37,500 nucleotides of DNA from Neocallimastix lanati (nom. inval.) (lineage: Eukaryota > Neocallimastigomycota > Neocallimastigomycetes > Neocallimastigales > Neocallimastigaceae), in the NCBI GenBank assembly GCA_016946835.1, contig JACVTC010000008.1, positions 1,367,501-1,405,000 of the forward strand. The letters are read 5' to 3'. Every line of letters starts with the position of its first letter. The stretch's first letter is position 1. The notes beneath the pieces were generated by a model. It was not told the origin of the DNA, did no database searches, and saw only the letters and a list, made by a program, of their open reading frames with translations. Positions 24,801-37,500 of the stretch are shown here, piece after piece. Made by a program: the position numbers and the translations under genes.

Positions 24801-25856
24801 TTATGTCAAATTTTCAAGGTTAAAGATCGGTAAATGAGGAGGAACATAAACTTTGTTTTGGAAGAGTAGATATCTGTTATTAATAGAGGATTCATCAATT
24901 CTTAAATGAGAAACAGGAGATTTCTTATTTTTCAAGTAATAATTATTACTAATTACAAATGGAGTGATAGAATGGATTTATTTTACATTCAGAAAGAATT
25001 TTATCAGAAAATACTCTAATACAATATCTAATATTTACATTAGGAAATATATTTCCTGCTGCATAAGATATACCTTTTTTGAAATTTCAGTGAAAAATTT
25101 TTGGAGTAATTATAGTATTATTGCTCTATTTATTAGTAAATTGCTGTTATTTCTTCAAGTAACTCTCATAAGTATCTTGTTCTTTATTTTTTAATATCGA
25201 AAAAAAAGTAGTATAAAACCAATTTAAATTTATAATAAGAGTTCTAATAATGAATATTAAATAACTAAATTTTGGTGCAATATAAAAAGTACCATCTACA
25301 AATATATCTTCATTATATTTTATAAATAATTTTTTCTTGGAATGGGAATTGAAAGATTATTAAATTAGGATTTTTTGAATATCATAAAATTCTCATTTCT
25401 TATTCATCAGAAATTTCATCAAACTTTATTACATCAGGAAGTAATTGTTTATTTATATTTCTTGTTATTGAAATTTAATTACATTATATTCAGGACATAT
25501 AAATCCCATTTCTTATGAAATTTCATTAAATACACATTTAGGTTTTATGCCAAAGTAATTGAACTTTTTCTAATTTCATCTTTAATTTTTTGTTTTACAA
25601 CTAATATAGATGAACCAAATTCTTTTTCAAGATGATTATGTAAACTTTCATAGTTTAAATAAATGCAAAGCTTTCATTACTTTAAGTAATAAGAAGGAAA
25701 TTTTAAAGTTTTATATTCAATAAATCAATATATTATTTTAGAATTATCTTTTTTTTTTTTTTTTTTTGATTAAAAATTAAATTAATATTTCTTGCTAATA
25801 ATTTGTTCTTTTCCTCAATTAGTTTCATTTATTTAAATATTTATATTTTCTTCCAT
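24801..25856 (-). pseudogene. decayed MULE-type transposase
   Basis: Reading the minus strand from the ATG at 25856-25854, many frameshifts and stops interrupt a recognisable Mutator-like transposase. Its start is (M)EEN...NETN*GKEQII. Further on come NYESLHNHLEKEFGSS and VVKQKIKDEIRKSS, then CPEYNV. The DDE-region start is KYNEDIFVDGTFYIAPKFSY, where the DG at ~25294 corresponds to the first catalytic Asp. FYTTFFSILKNKEQDTYE and GISYAAGNIFPNVNIRYCI follow. The last piece reads RYLLFQNKVYVPPHLPIF and ends at TAA 24803-24801. Stops occur every few tens of codons, and an A18-type run interrupts the N-terminal part, so it cannot make transposase. The family call rests on the order of these segments. 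Confidence 0.7.
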
Positions 25857-25993
25857 TTATAATAAAATATTTTAATTAAATAATATTAATGAATATATAA
25901 ATATATTTAGTTGTATATATGGTTTAAGAAGCTTTAAATAATTATTTTATCTTATATTTTCTCTATTATTTATTTATTTAATTTATTTATTAT

Positions 25994-26320
25994 GAATAAA
26001 TTAGTTTTAATTATATAGTTTTTTTTTTTTTAATCAATTTTTTATAAGAAAGTATCTTATTTTTAAATGCTTAAAAAAAATATTTATTTAATTATTTAGT
26101 ATTTTTAAAAATATATAATATTTTTTAATATTTAAAAGAAAAATAATTATTTAATTATTTATATAATTATTTAATTAATCATTTAATCTGAATAAATTAG
26201 TATTAACTATTCAGTTTCTTTTTTTTTTATTTTATTTAATTATAAAGCGTTTTTAAAAAAATTATTTTATCAATTAAATTTAATTTTTTATTATAAATAA
26301 ATTAATATTAATTATTCAGT
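25994..26320. repeat. three diverged subterminal repeats in the right arm of the MULE remnant
   Basis: GAATAAATTAGTTTTAATTA (25994), GAATAAATTAGTATTAACTA (26190) and AAATAAATTAATATTAATTA (about 26295) are each followed by TATAGTT or TTCAGT(T/C) and a T-rich tract. Subterminal repeats are common transposase-binding sites in this superfamily, but that role is inference. Confidence 0.55.
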
Positions 26321-26519
26321 CTTTTTTGGTAAAAAGTGATTAATTAAAACGTTTAAAATAATTTATTTTTTAATAACACATGTATCTAATTATTAAATTT
26401 ATTTATATATAATTGTATTAAATAATATCAAAAAATTTATGGCGTTATTTTTATTTAATATATATACGCCACATTATTTCCGAAATGCAACATATTTGTA
26501 ATTAATAATAAGGAATAAT

Positions 26520-26911
26520 AAATATTTAAAAATAAAAAATAAATAATAATAAATAATAAATAATAAATAAATGAATAAATAAATAATAAATAATAAATAA
26601 ATAATAAATAATAAATAATAAATAAATAATAAATAATAAATGAATAAATAGATAATAAATAATAAATGAATAAATAGATAATAAATAATAAATAATAAAT
26701 AATAAATGAATAAATAAATAATAAATAATAAATAATAAATAATAAATAAATAATAAATAATAAATAATAAATAATAAATAGTTAATAATAAATAATTAAA
26801 TTATGGAATAATAAATAATAAATAATAAATAATAAATAGTTAATAATAAATAATTAAATTATGGAATAATAAATAATAAATAATAAATAATAAATAGTAA
26901 ATAAAAAATAA

Positions 26912-26950
<39 letters not shown>

Positions 26951-26951
26951 G

Positions 26952-26983
<32 letters not shown>

Positions 26984-26995
26984 AAATAAGAAAAA
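26520..26995. repeat. AAATAAT/AAATGAATAAATAGAT array with a ~57-bp tandem duplication
   Basis: About 475 bp of simple sequence. Within it, AAATAGTTAATAATAAATAA then TTAAATTATGGAATAAT is present twice (about 26776-26813 and 26835-26872), and AAATGAATAAATAGATAAT occurs twice near 26638-26682. It ends in a pure (AAAT)n run at 26916-26985. Confidence 0.85.
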
Positions 26996-27450
26996 GGATA
27001 ATTAAATAAATAAATTTAATAAAATTATAAAATTTATTATTTTATGTTTTATGTATATATAAATTGATATTGAAATTTTTAATATATATATAAATGAATA
27101 TATTTCACTAGTTTTTTTTTTTTTTAAAATTAGCGATTTATGTATATATTATAATATATAGTACATTTTTTTATAATAAATGCATGATTTAATAATTAAA
27201 TAATGAACCAATAAAATTTGTTTTATGTACAGCCATCACATAAAAAGTATGGTTATTACATATCTATTAATGTATATTATATAAATATATATTAGAATGT
27301 AATAATATATATTAAAATTTTTAATAGTAATGATATTGATTAACTAAAAGTTTTTATTTAAAAATATTATAAATAGTATGGAAAAGGTGTAAACATTTTT
27401 TTTCTTCACAATTAAATTTTTTTTATATCTATAAAAAAATAAAAATAAAA
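26996..27450. promoter_or_regulatory. upstream region of PGK
   Basis: Gene-free 455 bp before the PGK start. The last ~50 bases are T-rich then A-rich (TTTTTTTTATATCTATAAAA, then AAATAAAAATAAAA) immediately before the ATG, giving an A-rich leader. No specific factor site is recognisable. Confidence 0.4.
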
Positions 27451-29120
27451 ATGGTTAATCTTCAATCTAAGCTTAGCATTCAAGACGTTGATCTTAAGGG
27501 AAAGCGTGTTGTCATTAGGTAAAATAAGTTTGACTTAGTAGAAATAATTATAGAAAGTGTTATATATATATATATATATAAATAAGTAATAAATATAGAT
27601 AATTTTTATGGGCAATAGATTATTTTTGTTTATTATTGAAATAAAATAAAACAATATTTGATATTTATTATTAATTGTTTGAATAGAGAGAGAATTAATA
27701 AAAAAGATAATAAATGAAATAAAAATGGAATATTAAAATTTAAATTATTTTTAATTACATTATAATATTTTAAAAAAAAAGAGTTGACTTCAACGTACCA
27801 TTCCAAGATGGTAAGATTTCCAACAACCAACGTATTGTTGCTGCTTTACCAACAGTTAAGTACGCTTTAGATAACGGTAAATATTGAAATTAAAACTGAT
27901 TAAATAATTATTATTTAAATTAAATTAAAAAGATTGAAAATAGAATATAAATGTACATAATTATAAAAAAAAAATAAGAGTAATGAGATTAATAGATATA
28001 TAATTATATATTTTATAATTAATTAGGAGCTAAGTCTGTTGTTCTTATTTCCCACCTTGGTCGTCCAAACGGTGAACCAAACCAAAAGTACACTCTTAAG
28101 CCAGTTGCTGCTGAAGTTGAAAGACTTCTTGGTAAACCAGTCACTTTCTTAAATGACTGTGTTGGTGCTGAAGTTGAAGCTGCTTGCGCTAACCCAGCTG
28201 ATGGTTCTGTTTTCCTTCTTGAAAACGCTCGTTTCCATCTTGAAGAAGAAGGTAAATCCAAGGACAAGGACGGTAACAAAATTACTGCCGCTAAGGAAGA
28301 TGTTGAAAAGTTCAGAGCTTCACTTACTAAGCTTGGTGATGTTTTCATCAACGATGCTTTCGGAACTGCTCACCGTGCTCACTCCACTATGGTCGGTATC
28401 GATCTCCCAGTTAAGGCTGCTGGTATGTTAATGAAGAAGGAATTAGAATTCTTCGGTAAGGCTTTAGAATCCCCAGAAAGACCATTCCTTGCTATTCTTG
28501 GTGGTGCTAAGGTTTCTGATAAGATTCAATTAATTAATAACCTTATTGATAAGGTTAATGCTCTTATCATTGGTGGTGGTATGGCTTTCACTTTCAAGAA
28601 GGTCTTAGACAATGTTGCTATTGGTAACTCTCTTTACGATGAAGCTGGTGCTGCTATTGTTAAGGACATTATGGAAAAGGCCAAGAAGAACAACGTTGAC
28701 ATCTACCTTCCATGCGATTACTACATTGCTGACAAGTTCGATAAGGATGCTCAAAAGGAATGTGTTGATGATGCAACCGGTATTAAGGACGGTTGGATGG
28801 GTCTTGACGTTGGACCAAAATCCAGTGAACTTTTCGAAAAGGTTATCCTTTCCGCTAAGACTATTGTCTGGAACGGTCCACCAGGTGTCTTCGAATTCGA
28901 CAGATTCGCTGATGGTACTAAGGCTATGTTAAATGCTGTTGTTGAAGCTACTAAGCACGGTGCTATGAGTATTGTTGGTGGTGGTGATACTGCTACTGTT
29001 GCCAAAAAGTTCGGTGCTGAAGACAAGATCAGCCACATTTCTACTGGTGGTGGTGCTTCTCTTGAACTTTTAGAAGGTAAGGACCTTCCAGGTGTTGTTG
29101 CTCTTTCTGACAAGCAATAA
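27451..29120 (+). CDS. PGK1: phosphoglycerate kinase
   Basis: Cytosolic glycolytic enzyme transferring phosphate from 1,3-bisphosphoglycerate to ADP. Exons 27451-27518, 27782-27876 and 28027-29120 join in phase (at R23 and G55) to 418 residues, the normal family length. Visible motifs are RVDFNVPF at 23-30, [80 protein letters not shown], the nucleotide-binding [10 protein letters not shown] and the C-terminal [19 protein letters not shown]. The start ATG follows an A-rich leader and gives [20 protein letters not shown] as expected. Codons are strongly biased (GGT, GCT, AAG, CTT, TTC), unlike the AT-maximised codons of neighbouring genes, which fits very high expression. Both introns are in the 5' tenth of the gene. 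Nothing is missing. Confidence 0.98.
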
Positions 29121-29519
29121 ATTATATAAAGTGTACTAATTAATCAAGATGAATGTATAAATAAATTATTATACAAAAATTTATATTTTTTTTTATAGAA
29201 CAAAAAAAAAAAGTAATTGTAAGAATGAAAAAATCAAAACTATTTCCTAAAAGAGAAAATTTTAAAATTTAAAAATAAATGAAAAAGTAAAAATAAAAGA
29301 ATGGAAAATATATTTAATGAAAGGAATATAAATATATCCTTTTATTAAAAATAAAATATAATAAAATAAATAAAGCAAATAAAAATATAAAAACAAATAA
29401 AAGAAAAGCGTGTGTCATTAAACTTGTTTATTTATATATATAATTTAGTGTTCGTAATTATTTTATTATATTATATAAGCATAAATGTTATTATTAAGAT
29501 TATAAATAGTTATAACATT

Positions 29520-29737
29520 TTTTTTTAATAAAAATCATTAAAAGTTTAAAGTGGGACTTTTGCAATATCTTGCTAAAACGATATATATCATTAATAGCTT
29601 TCTTGACTTGGAAATGGCTTAAAACAACAGCAAAAGTAGATAAATTTAAAAATATGTCAGTTTCTCCAGTAAAGGACAAAAATGGTAAATTAGCTACTTC
29701 TACTAAAGAACAGTTAGAAGTAAGGCACAACCAATGA
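29520..29737 (+). pseudogene. fragment of a LINE-like (non-LTR) retrotransposon polyprotein
   Basis: One frame reads SLKWDFCNILLKRYISLIAF, then TWKWLKTTAKVDKFKNMSVS, then PVKDKNGKLATSTKEQLEV before a TGA at 29735-29737. The pattern of a WK(W) segment, then P-x-KDKNGKL-x-T and KEQLEVxxxHY-like sequence is typical of the linker between the endonuclease and reverse transcriptase domains in fungal LINE-type elements. The expected downstream YADD-containing domain is absent, so this is a short relic. The call rests on motif resemblance only. Confidence 0.45.
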
Positions 29738-29885
29738 AGATCATAATTTCGTATCTTAAAATTATGATTAACATTGTGAAGTCAAAATTAATTATTATAC
29801 TTCAGTATAATAATGCCCTTGTGAAGTCTTACATATATTATTTAAATGAAACTAGAATATTTTATACAATTATTTTATTTTATTT

Positions 29886-29887
<2 letters not shown>

Positions 29888-29942
<55 letters not shown>
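29888..29942. repeat. poly-T tract, 55 bases
   Basis: Uninterrupted T run on the plus strand. Open frames across it are poly-Phe artefacts. Confidence 0.95.
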
Positions 29943-30003
29943 CATTTTATTACATGTATTTTATCAAATATTTAATTAAAAAAGATGGAACAAGTTTGCT
30001 GCC

Positions 30004-30039
<36 letters not shown>

Positions 30040-30055
30040 GCTTTCTTGAGTTACT

Positions 30056-30532
30056 TTTTGACAGATTTAGCAAGAAATTCTTCGGTACTAAGAGTGCCGA
30101 CGTCATTGTCATACCGATAGGGCTTAAGAACAATACTATTAGTAGTCCTATTATATATATATTTTAAACATAATTACTAACAGTCTAGTTCCGCTCACAA
30201 AATCTATAAAACAACAATAGCTAGTGAATTATTTAATATTTATTTATATATAAACAAATTACCTATTATATTTTTTACTAGTTTTATCCTTTCTAACAAA
30301 CGTAATACCATTAATTTGTTGATCTTTTAAATTGATGATGAAATGGTATTCCGTTGAATCTACCGTTGTTAAGAGCGTCGACGTCGAAATGATAAGGCAT
30401 GAATTTTCACTTCCCGTTGAAAGTACTGATACAGATTCGTTTGATAACTCTAATACTGAAATTATTACTCGCAATAATGGACGTGGTGTTATCATCGATG
30501 AATGGGAAAAGTTAGAGAATAACTTTATTTAA
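30056..30532. other. coding-like patch of unresolved strand
   Basis: This stretch is less AT-rich than its surroundings and reads as protein on both strands. Plus: 30332-30532 gives KWYSVESTVVKSVDVEMIRH...RGVIIDEWEKLENNFI with typical GAA/GTT/ACT/GAT codons and a stop at 30530-30532. A related plus-strand piece at ~30058-30150 gives FDRFSKKFFGTKSADVIVIP. The two share AAGAGYGYCGACGTC in the same frame (K-S-x-D-V). Minus: EYHFIINLKDQQINGITFVR (end near 30260) can splice via GTAATT...ATAATAG, in phase, to IVLKPYRYDNDVGTLSTEEF and LAKSVKK-stop at ~30055. I do not recognise either product. It may be a gene relic or a transposon-derived piece. Confidence 0.35.
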
Positions 30533-30644
30533 TTTATAATAATAATAAAATTACATGATTTAAATGAAGAAACAACAAATAAAATACATAAAATAAAATA
30601 TTATATATTATAAAATTATAAAAGTACGTTAGACTCTTAAGTCT

Positions 30645-30675
<31 letters not shown>

Positions 30676-31598
30676 TAAAAATTCGATTGAATACTTCTAA
30701 TCATATAAATAGAATCTAACGTTATTCTATCATGATAAAAAAAATATAAATTTCCGAATATTTTGATACATATTTTAATATAATTTCTTCAACATTTTCA
30801 GTAAGATATTTTTGATTTGATAAATCCTTAAAAATAATTTTCAAAGACTTTGATGAATTTCTAATAATTGATAATAAAGTTTTATAATATTAAATCTATT
30901 AATTAAAATGCTAATGACATAAAAATAATAGGTATTTTTTTTAATTTTTTTTTTTTATTAAAAAAAATTTATACTTTTATTAATGATTGAAATTTAAGGT
31001 TACATGGCTATGGTTATTTTAATATATATAATTTATGAATGAGTTGGAAACATTTTTTTTATATGAAAAAAAAAACTTTTTTTTTTTTTTTTAAAATTTA
31101 ATTAAATTTTATTTGATATATAATTTAATTATAGAATATTGTAAATTTACATTAAATTGCTATGATAAAAATATTCATTAAAACAATAAATATAATAAGA
31201 TTTAAAATTTATTATAATTTTAGTTACAATTATATTCTATGTATTAAATAAAATAATAAATAATAATAATAATAATAAATAATATAATAGTAATAATATT
31301 AATAACTAACACAATAATAATAAATAATAATAATACTTTTGTTTTATCAACTAAGACAATACTAATATTTATTAGAAAAATTAAAAGTAACATAAATAAT
31401 ATTAAAGTTTTGGTAAAATTTGAATTTTTTATTATTTTAAAAATTTAAACAATTTTATTTTAAAATTTTTAACCTCAGTTTTTTTGAATTTTTATAGTAT
31501 TATATATATATGTACTAGAAAATAATTAAGGAAGAATTTTTATTCAAAATAATGTCTATACCATAAACTTTAATTATTTTAAATAATGAAATAACTGA

Positions 31599-31599
<1 letters not shown>

Positions 31600-31658
<59 letters not shown>

Positions 31659-31660
31659 GT
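31600..31660. repeat. (AAT)n followed by (ATT)n, palindromic microsatellite
   Basis: About 41 bases of AAT repeats switch directly at ~31641 into about 19 bases of ATT repeats, so the junction can fold back on itself. Single GTT interruption at the right end. Confidence 0.85.
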
Positions 31661-32044
31661 TATTACTTTAAACAATAAAATAAATAAATAAAGGAATAAA
31701 TAAATAAATAAAGGAATAAATAAATAAAAGAATAACGCTCAAATACTGCATTAATAATAATATAAAATAAATAATAAGCTTTAAGAAAATAATTAAATAA
31801 ATTATTAATTAAAAAAGCTTTAAAATATAAAATTTTTTTAATGTGAATAAAATTAACGAAAAAATGTTAATAAAAATTAATTAAATTAATATTTTTTTTA
31901 TTATATATTTTACTGTTAAATTATGGATATATCAAAAATTAAAAAAAAAAAAAAAATAGTTTAAATACTATTTTTTAGTTATATCTTAAATTATTTTATA
32001 TATGAAAATTATTTTAAATAAAAACAGATAAAAATGAAATGAGC

Positions 32045-35675
<3,631 letters not shown>

Positions 35676-35803
35676 TTTAAATATATTTATTTGTTTATTT
35701 ATTGTCAAGTGAATAATTTTTAACTATTAAGGCAATGAAAAAATAAAAATAAAATTGATTATTAAGAAATGTATTATCTATTTTAATATATAAAATAAAT
35801 ATA

Positions 35804-35854
<51 letters not shown>

Positions 35855-36138
35855 ATATTTAATAATTGTATCAAAAATTTTGTTTCAATAATTTTAAATA
35901 AAATTATGATCTTTTAATTATAATATATATATATATTTTATATTTTTATTAATTTTATCCAATCATAACTTATTTAATTGGTTTAATGTTTAAAATTTTT
36001 ATAATTTTTTTTTATTAATTATATTTTAAATATTTTTAATTTTATTTTTTAAAAAGAATGTATATATATTAAATATTAATTTGAATTAGATATAGCTATA
36101 TTTGAATTACATAGATATATTTATTCATCTAAAACAAA
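35676..36138. promoter_or_regulatory. shared upstream region of divergent SF3A3 and TRM6 genes
   Basis: 463 bp separate the two start codons, which face away from each other, so the region must carry both promoters. It contains an (AAAT)n run at about 35803-35856, a (TA)n run near 35923 and T/A blocks. No defined factor site is visible. Confidence 0.5.
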
Positions 36139-37383
36139 ATGGGTAATGAAAAAAATGTTAAAAAGGAAGCAAAAGACTTTATAGTGGAAGATAAAGAAAA
36201 TTTTATGGCACCAAATGCCTACATATATGTTTTACTTCCGAGTGGTAATAGTAAAATTGTTCAACTTAAACCAAATTGGTATAGACATTAATTCTGTCAT
36301 ATATATGTATTATATATATAATTTATTATGTTTATTTTTTAAATTAATATTTTTAGTTATTTATTTTTTTTTTGAATTATTAGTCTTGATTTATTTTTAA
36401 TTATGGAAAGTCTAATAATTTTTAAATTTTATCTAAATTATATATATATATATTGCTAATAAATGTTTTCTAATTATTAAAAAATTTAATATTAATGCAT
36501 ATAAAAAAAAATAATATCGATATATAGTAATATCAGTTTAGGTAAATTTGGTTCATTTAAAGCAAATTCAATTATTGGAAAACCCTACGGAATTACATAT
36601 GAAATTGTTAATAAAAATGATGTTAAACTTTACAAAAATTACACATTTTTCGATGATTTTGGTATATATAAATTATATTTTTTATGGTGTCATTCTATAT
36701 ATCAAATCAGTTAATATAACAGGAAAAAATTAAAATTTAATAAATAATATTTAATTTATGTTATTCTTCTTATTAATAGATATTGATGGTGAAGTTACAA
36801 CAATTAATAATAAAGATTTAAATGACACACAATCTTCACAAAAATTATCTCATCAGGAAATTGAACAATTAAAAAAGGAATTATTAAAAGGAGAAAAAAA
36901 TAGTGAAGTAAATTATCATTTTTATTTATATATTTTAAAGAATAAAATAAAATAAAATATATAAAATAAAAAATAAAACTACTATTAATATTAATTAAAT
37001 AATAATATAAATATTAGTAGTAACACAAATTTTAAAAAATATTACCAATAATATAAATAGCATGTCATTCAAACTGTCTTAGATAATAGTATAACATTTG
37101 AAGCTAAAACTGAATTTGCTAAAGCAAAGTATATTAAAAGAAAAGAAAGAAAGTAAATTTATTTAATTTATTACAAATATTTTTTAAGTATTTGAAGTAT
37201 TTAAATATTAAATATTAATATATTATATTATATATTAATATAATAATTTATATATATTAATTAATATAATATTATATCTATTACTATTTAATATAAAAGA
37301 TATACAAAAATATTTACCCCGCTTAAACCAACTGCAAAATTATTATGTGAATATTATTTAGAAATAAAGCCTTCAAAGATTCG
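36139..37383 (+). CDS. TRM6: tRNA (adenine-58-N1)-methyltransferase non-catalytic subunit TRM6/GCD10, 3' part missing
   Basis: Partner of the catalytic subunit TRM61 in the complex that makes m1A58 in tRNA, including initiator tRNA. Five exons are visible: 36139-36278, 36537-36661, 36780-36907, 37061-37152 and 37300-37383. They join in phase to 189 residues plus two bases before a GTAATT donor, and the gene continues past the window. Landmarks are AYIYVLLPSGNSKIVQLKPN (the first beta-barrel strands); CLGKFGSFKANSIIGKPYGI; the charged SQKLSHQEIEQLKKELLKGE; HVIQTVLDNSITFEAKTEF; AKAKYIKRKERK-YTK; and TPLKPTAKLLCEYYLEIKPS with KIR. These match the order in TRM6 proteins. The exon 2 acceptor is the CAG at 36534-36536. 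The nearer TTTAG (36537-36541) would put a stop in frame. The characteristic C-terminal Rossmann-like half lies outside the window. Confidence 0.92.
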
Positions 37384-37500
37384 GTAATTAATAAATTTTA
37401 TTTAAAATATGTAATAATTATAATATATATATATATATAAACATATTAGAAAGATATAATATTCAATTTTATATTATTTTTATAAATATTATTCTATATA

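Larger units (their letters stand above)
23775..26493. mobile_element. MULE DNA transposon remnant bounded by related inverted ends
   Basis: The left end ATGTTGCATTT (23775-23785) and the right end AAATGCAACAT (26483-26493) are exact 11-bp inverted matches. A second shared block, AATGTGGCGTAT (23829-23840), matches ATACGCCACATT (26464-26475). The spacer between blocks is 43 bp on the left and 7 bp on the right. Inside are the minus-strand transposase relic, the inverted 5' fragment and an internal end-like repeat at 24541-24570, so the structure is rearranged or nested rather than a simple single copy. AAGGAAT occurs beside both ends but is too AT-poorly defined to call a target duplication. 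Confidence 0.5.
29121..32044. other. gene-poor region between PGK and SF3A3 with repeats and fragments
   Basis: Convergent 3' ends flank this 2.9 kb. It contains the reverse-transcriptase-region fragment at 29520-29737, a 55-base poly-T (29888-29942), a 31-base poly-A (30007-30037), the coding-like patch at 30056-30532, and the (AAT)n/(ATT)n palindrome at 31600-31660. Between 30560 and 31590, and from 31670 to 32044, I see only AT-rich simple sequence. Confidence 0.5.

Noticed and set aside
24964-25194. Plus-strand 76-residue frame
   Set aside because: Antisense shadow of the minus-strand MULE relic.
28019-29113. Antisense frames across PGK
   Set aside because: Shadows of a highly codon-biased gene on the opposite strand.
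29734-30040. Plus-strand frames with poly-Phe and poly-Lys
   Set aside because: They exist only because of the poly-T and poly-A tracts.
30600-30640. Possible small RNA hairpin around AGACTCTTAAGTCT
   Set aside because: The palindrome is only about 14 bp and is followed by poly-A with no tRNA-like or other conserved structure.

Overview
The window is eukaryotic nuclear DNA, most likely from an anaerobic gut fungus (Neocallimastigomycota) or a close chytrid-like relative. The support is: spliced genes with GT...AG introns; extreme A+T content with long homopolymers and (AAT)n tracts; a fungal class V chitin synthase with a myosin-motor-like domain; and very AT-rich intergenic DNA punctuated by more GC-rich exons. 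The placement in Neocallimastigomycota is inference. The gene content and splicing are read directly from the sequence.

Layout. 1-1930 (-): homeodomain protein, its 3' end cut by the window edge. 4157-10298 (-): four-exon class V chitin synthase of 1797 residues. 12844-14837 (-): three-exon membrane protein of 540 residues, not named. 16652-17209 (-): broken USE1-like SNARE gene. 18254-21817 (-): three-exon, low-complexity-rich protein of 1058 residues with a possible split PB1-like fold and a C-terminal CxxC/H cluster. 21818-27450: 5.6 kb without an intact gene, holding a decayed MULE-type DNA transposon, related terminal repeats and long AAATAAT-type arrays. 27451-29120 (+): three-exon phosphoglycerate kinase. 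29121-32044: non-genic, with a small LINE-like reverse-transcriptase-region fragment and a coding-like patch of unclear strand. 32045-35675 (-): nine-exon SF3A3/PRP9 splicing factor whose first intron carries about 550 bp of (AAT)n. From 36139 (+): five exons of TRM6/GCD10, running off the right edge.

The genes are unrelated housekeeping or developmental functions (wall synthesis, glycolysis, pre-mRNA splicing, tRNA modification, transcription) and form no operon or cluster. SF3A3 and TRM6 are divergent and share a 463-bp upstream region. Exon joins below were derived by hand from GT/AG sites, phase matching and protein continuity. For the chitin synthase, PGK, SF3A3 and TRM6 the joins are also supported by the expected family sequence across the junction.

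I found no convincing wholly new system. The items most worth a second look are the possible PB1-like domain interrupted by a ~250-residue Asn-rich insertion, the damaged USE1 locus, the MULE relic with an inverted partial copy of its own 5' end, and the ambiguous coding patch at 30056-30532.
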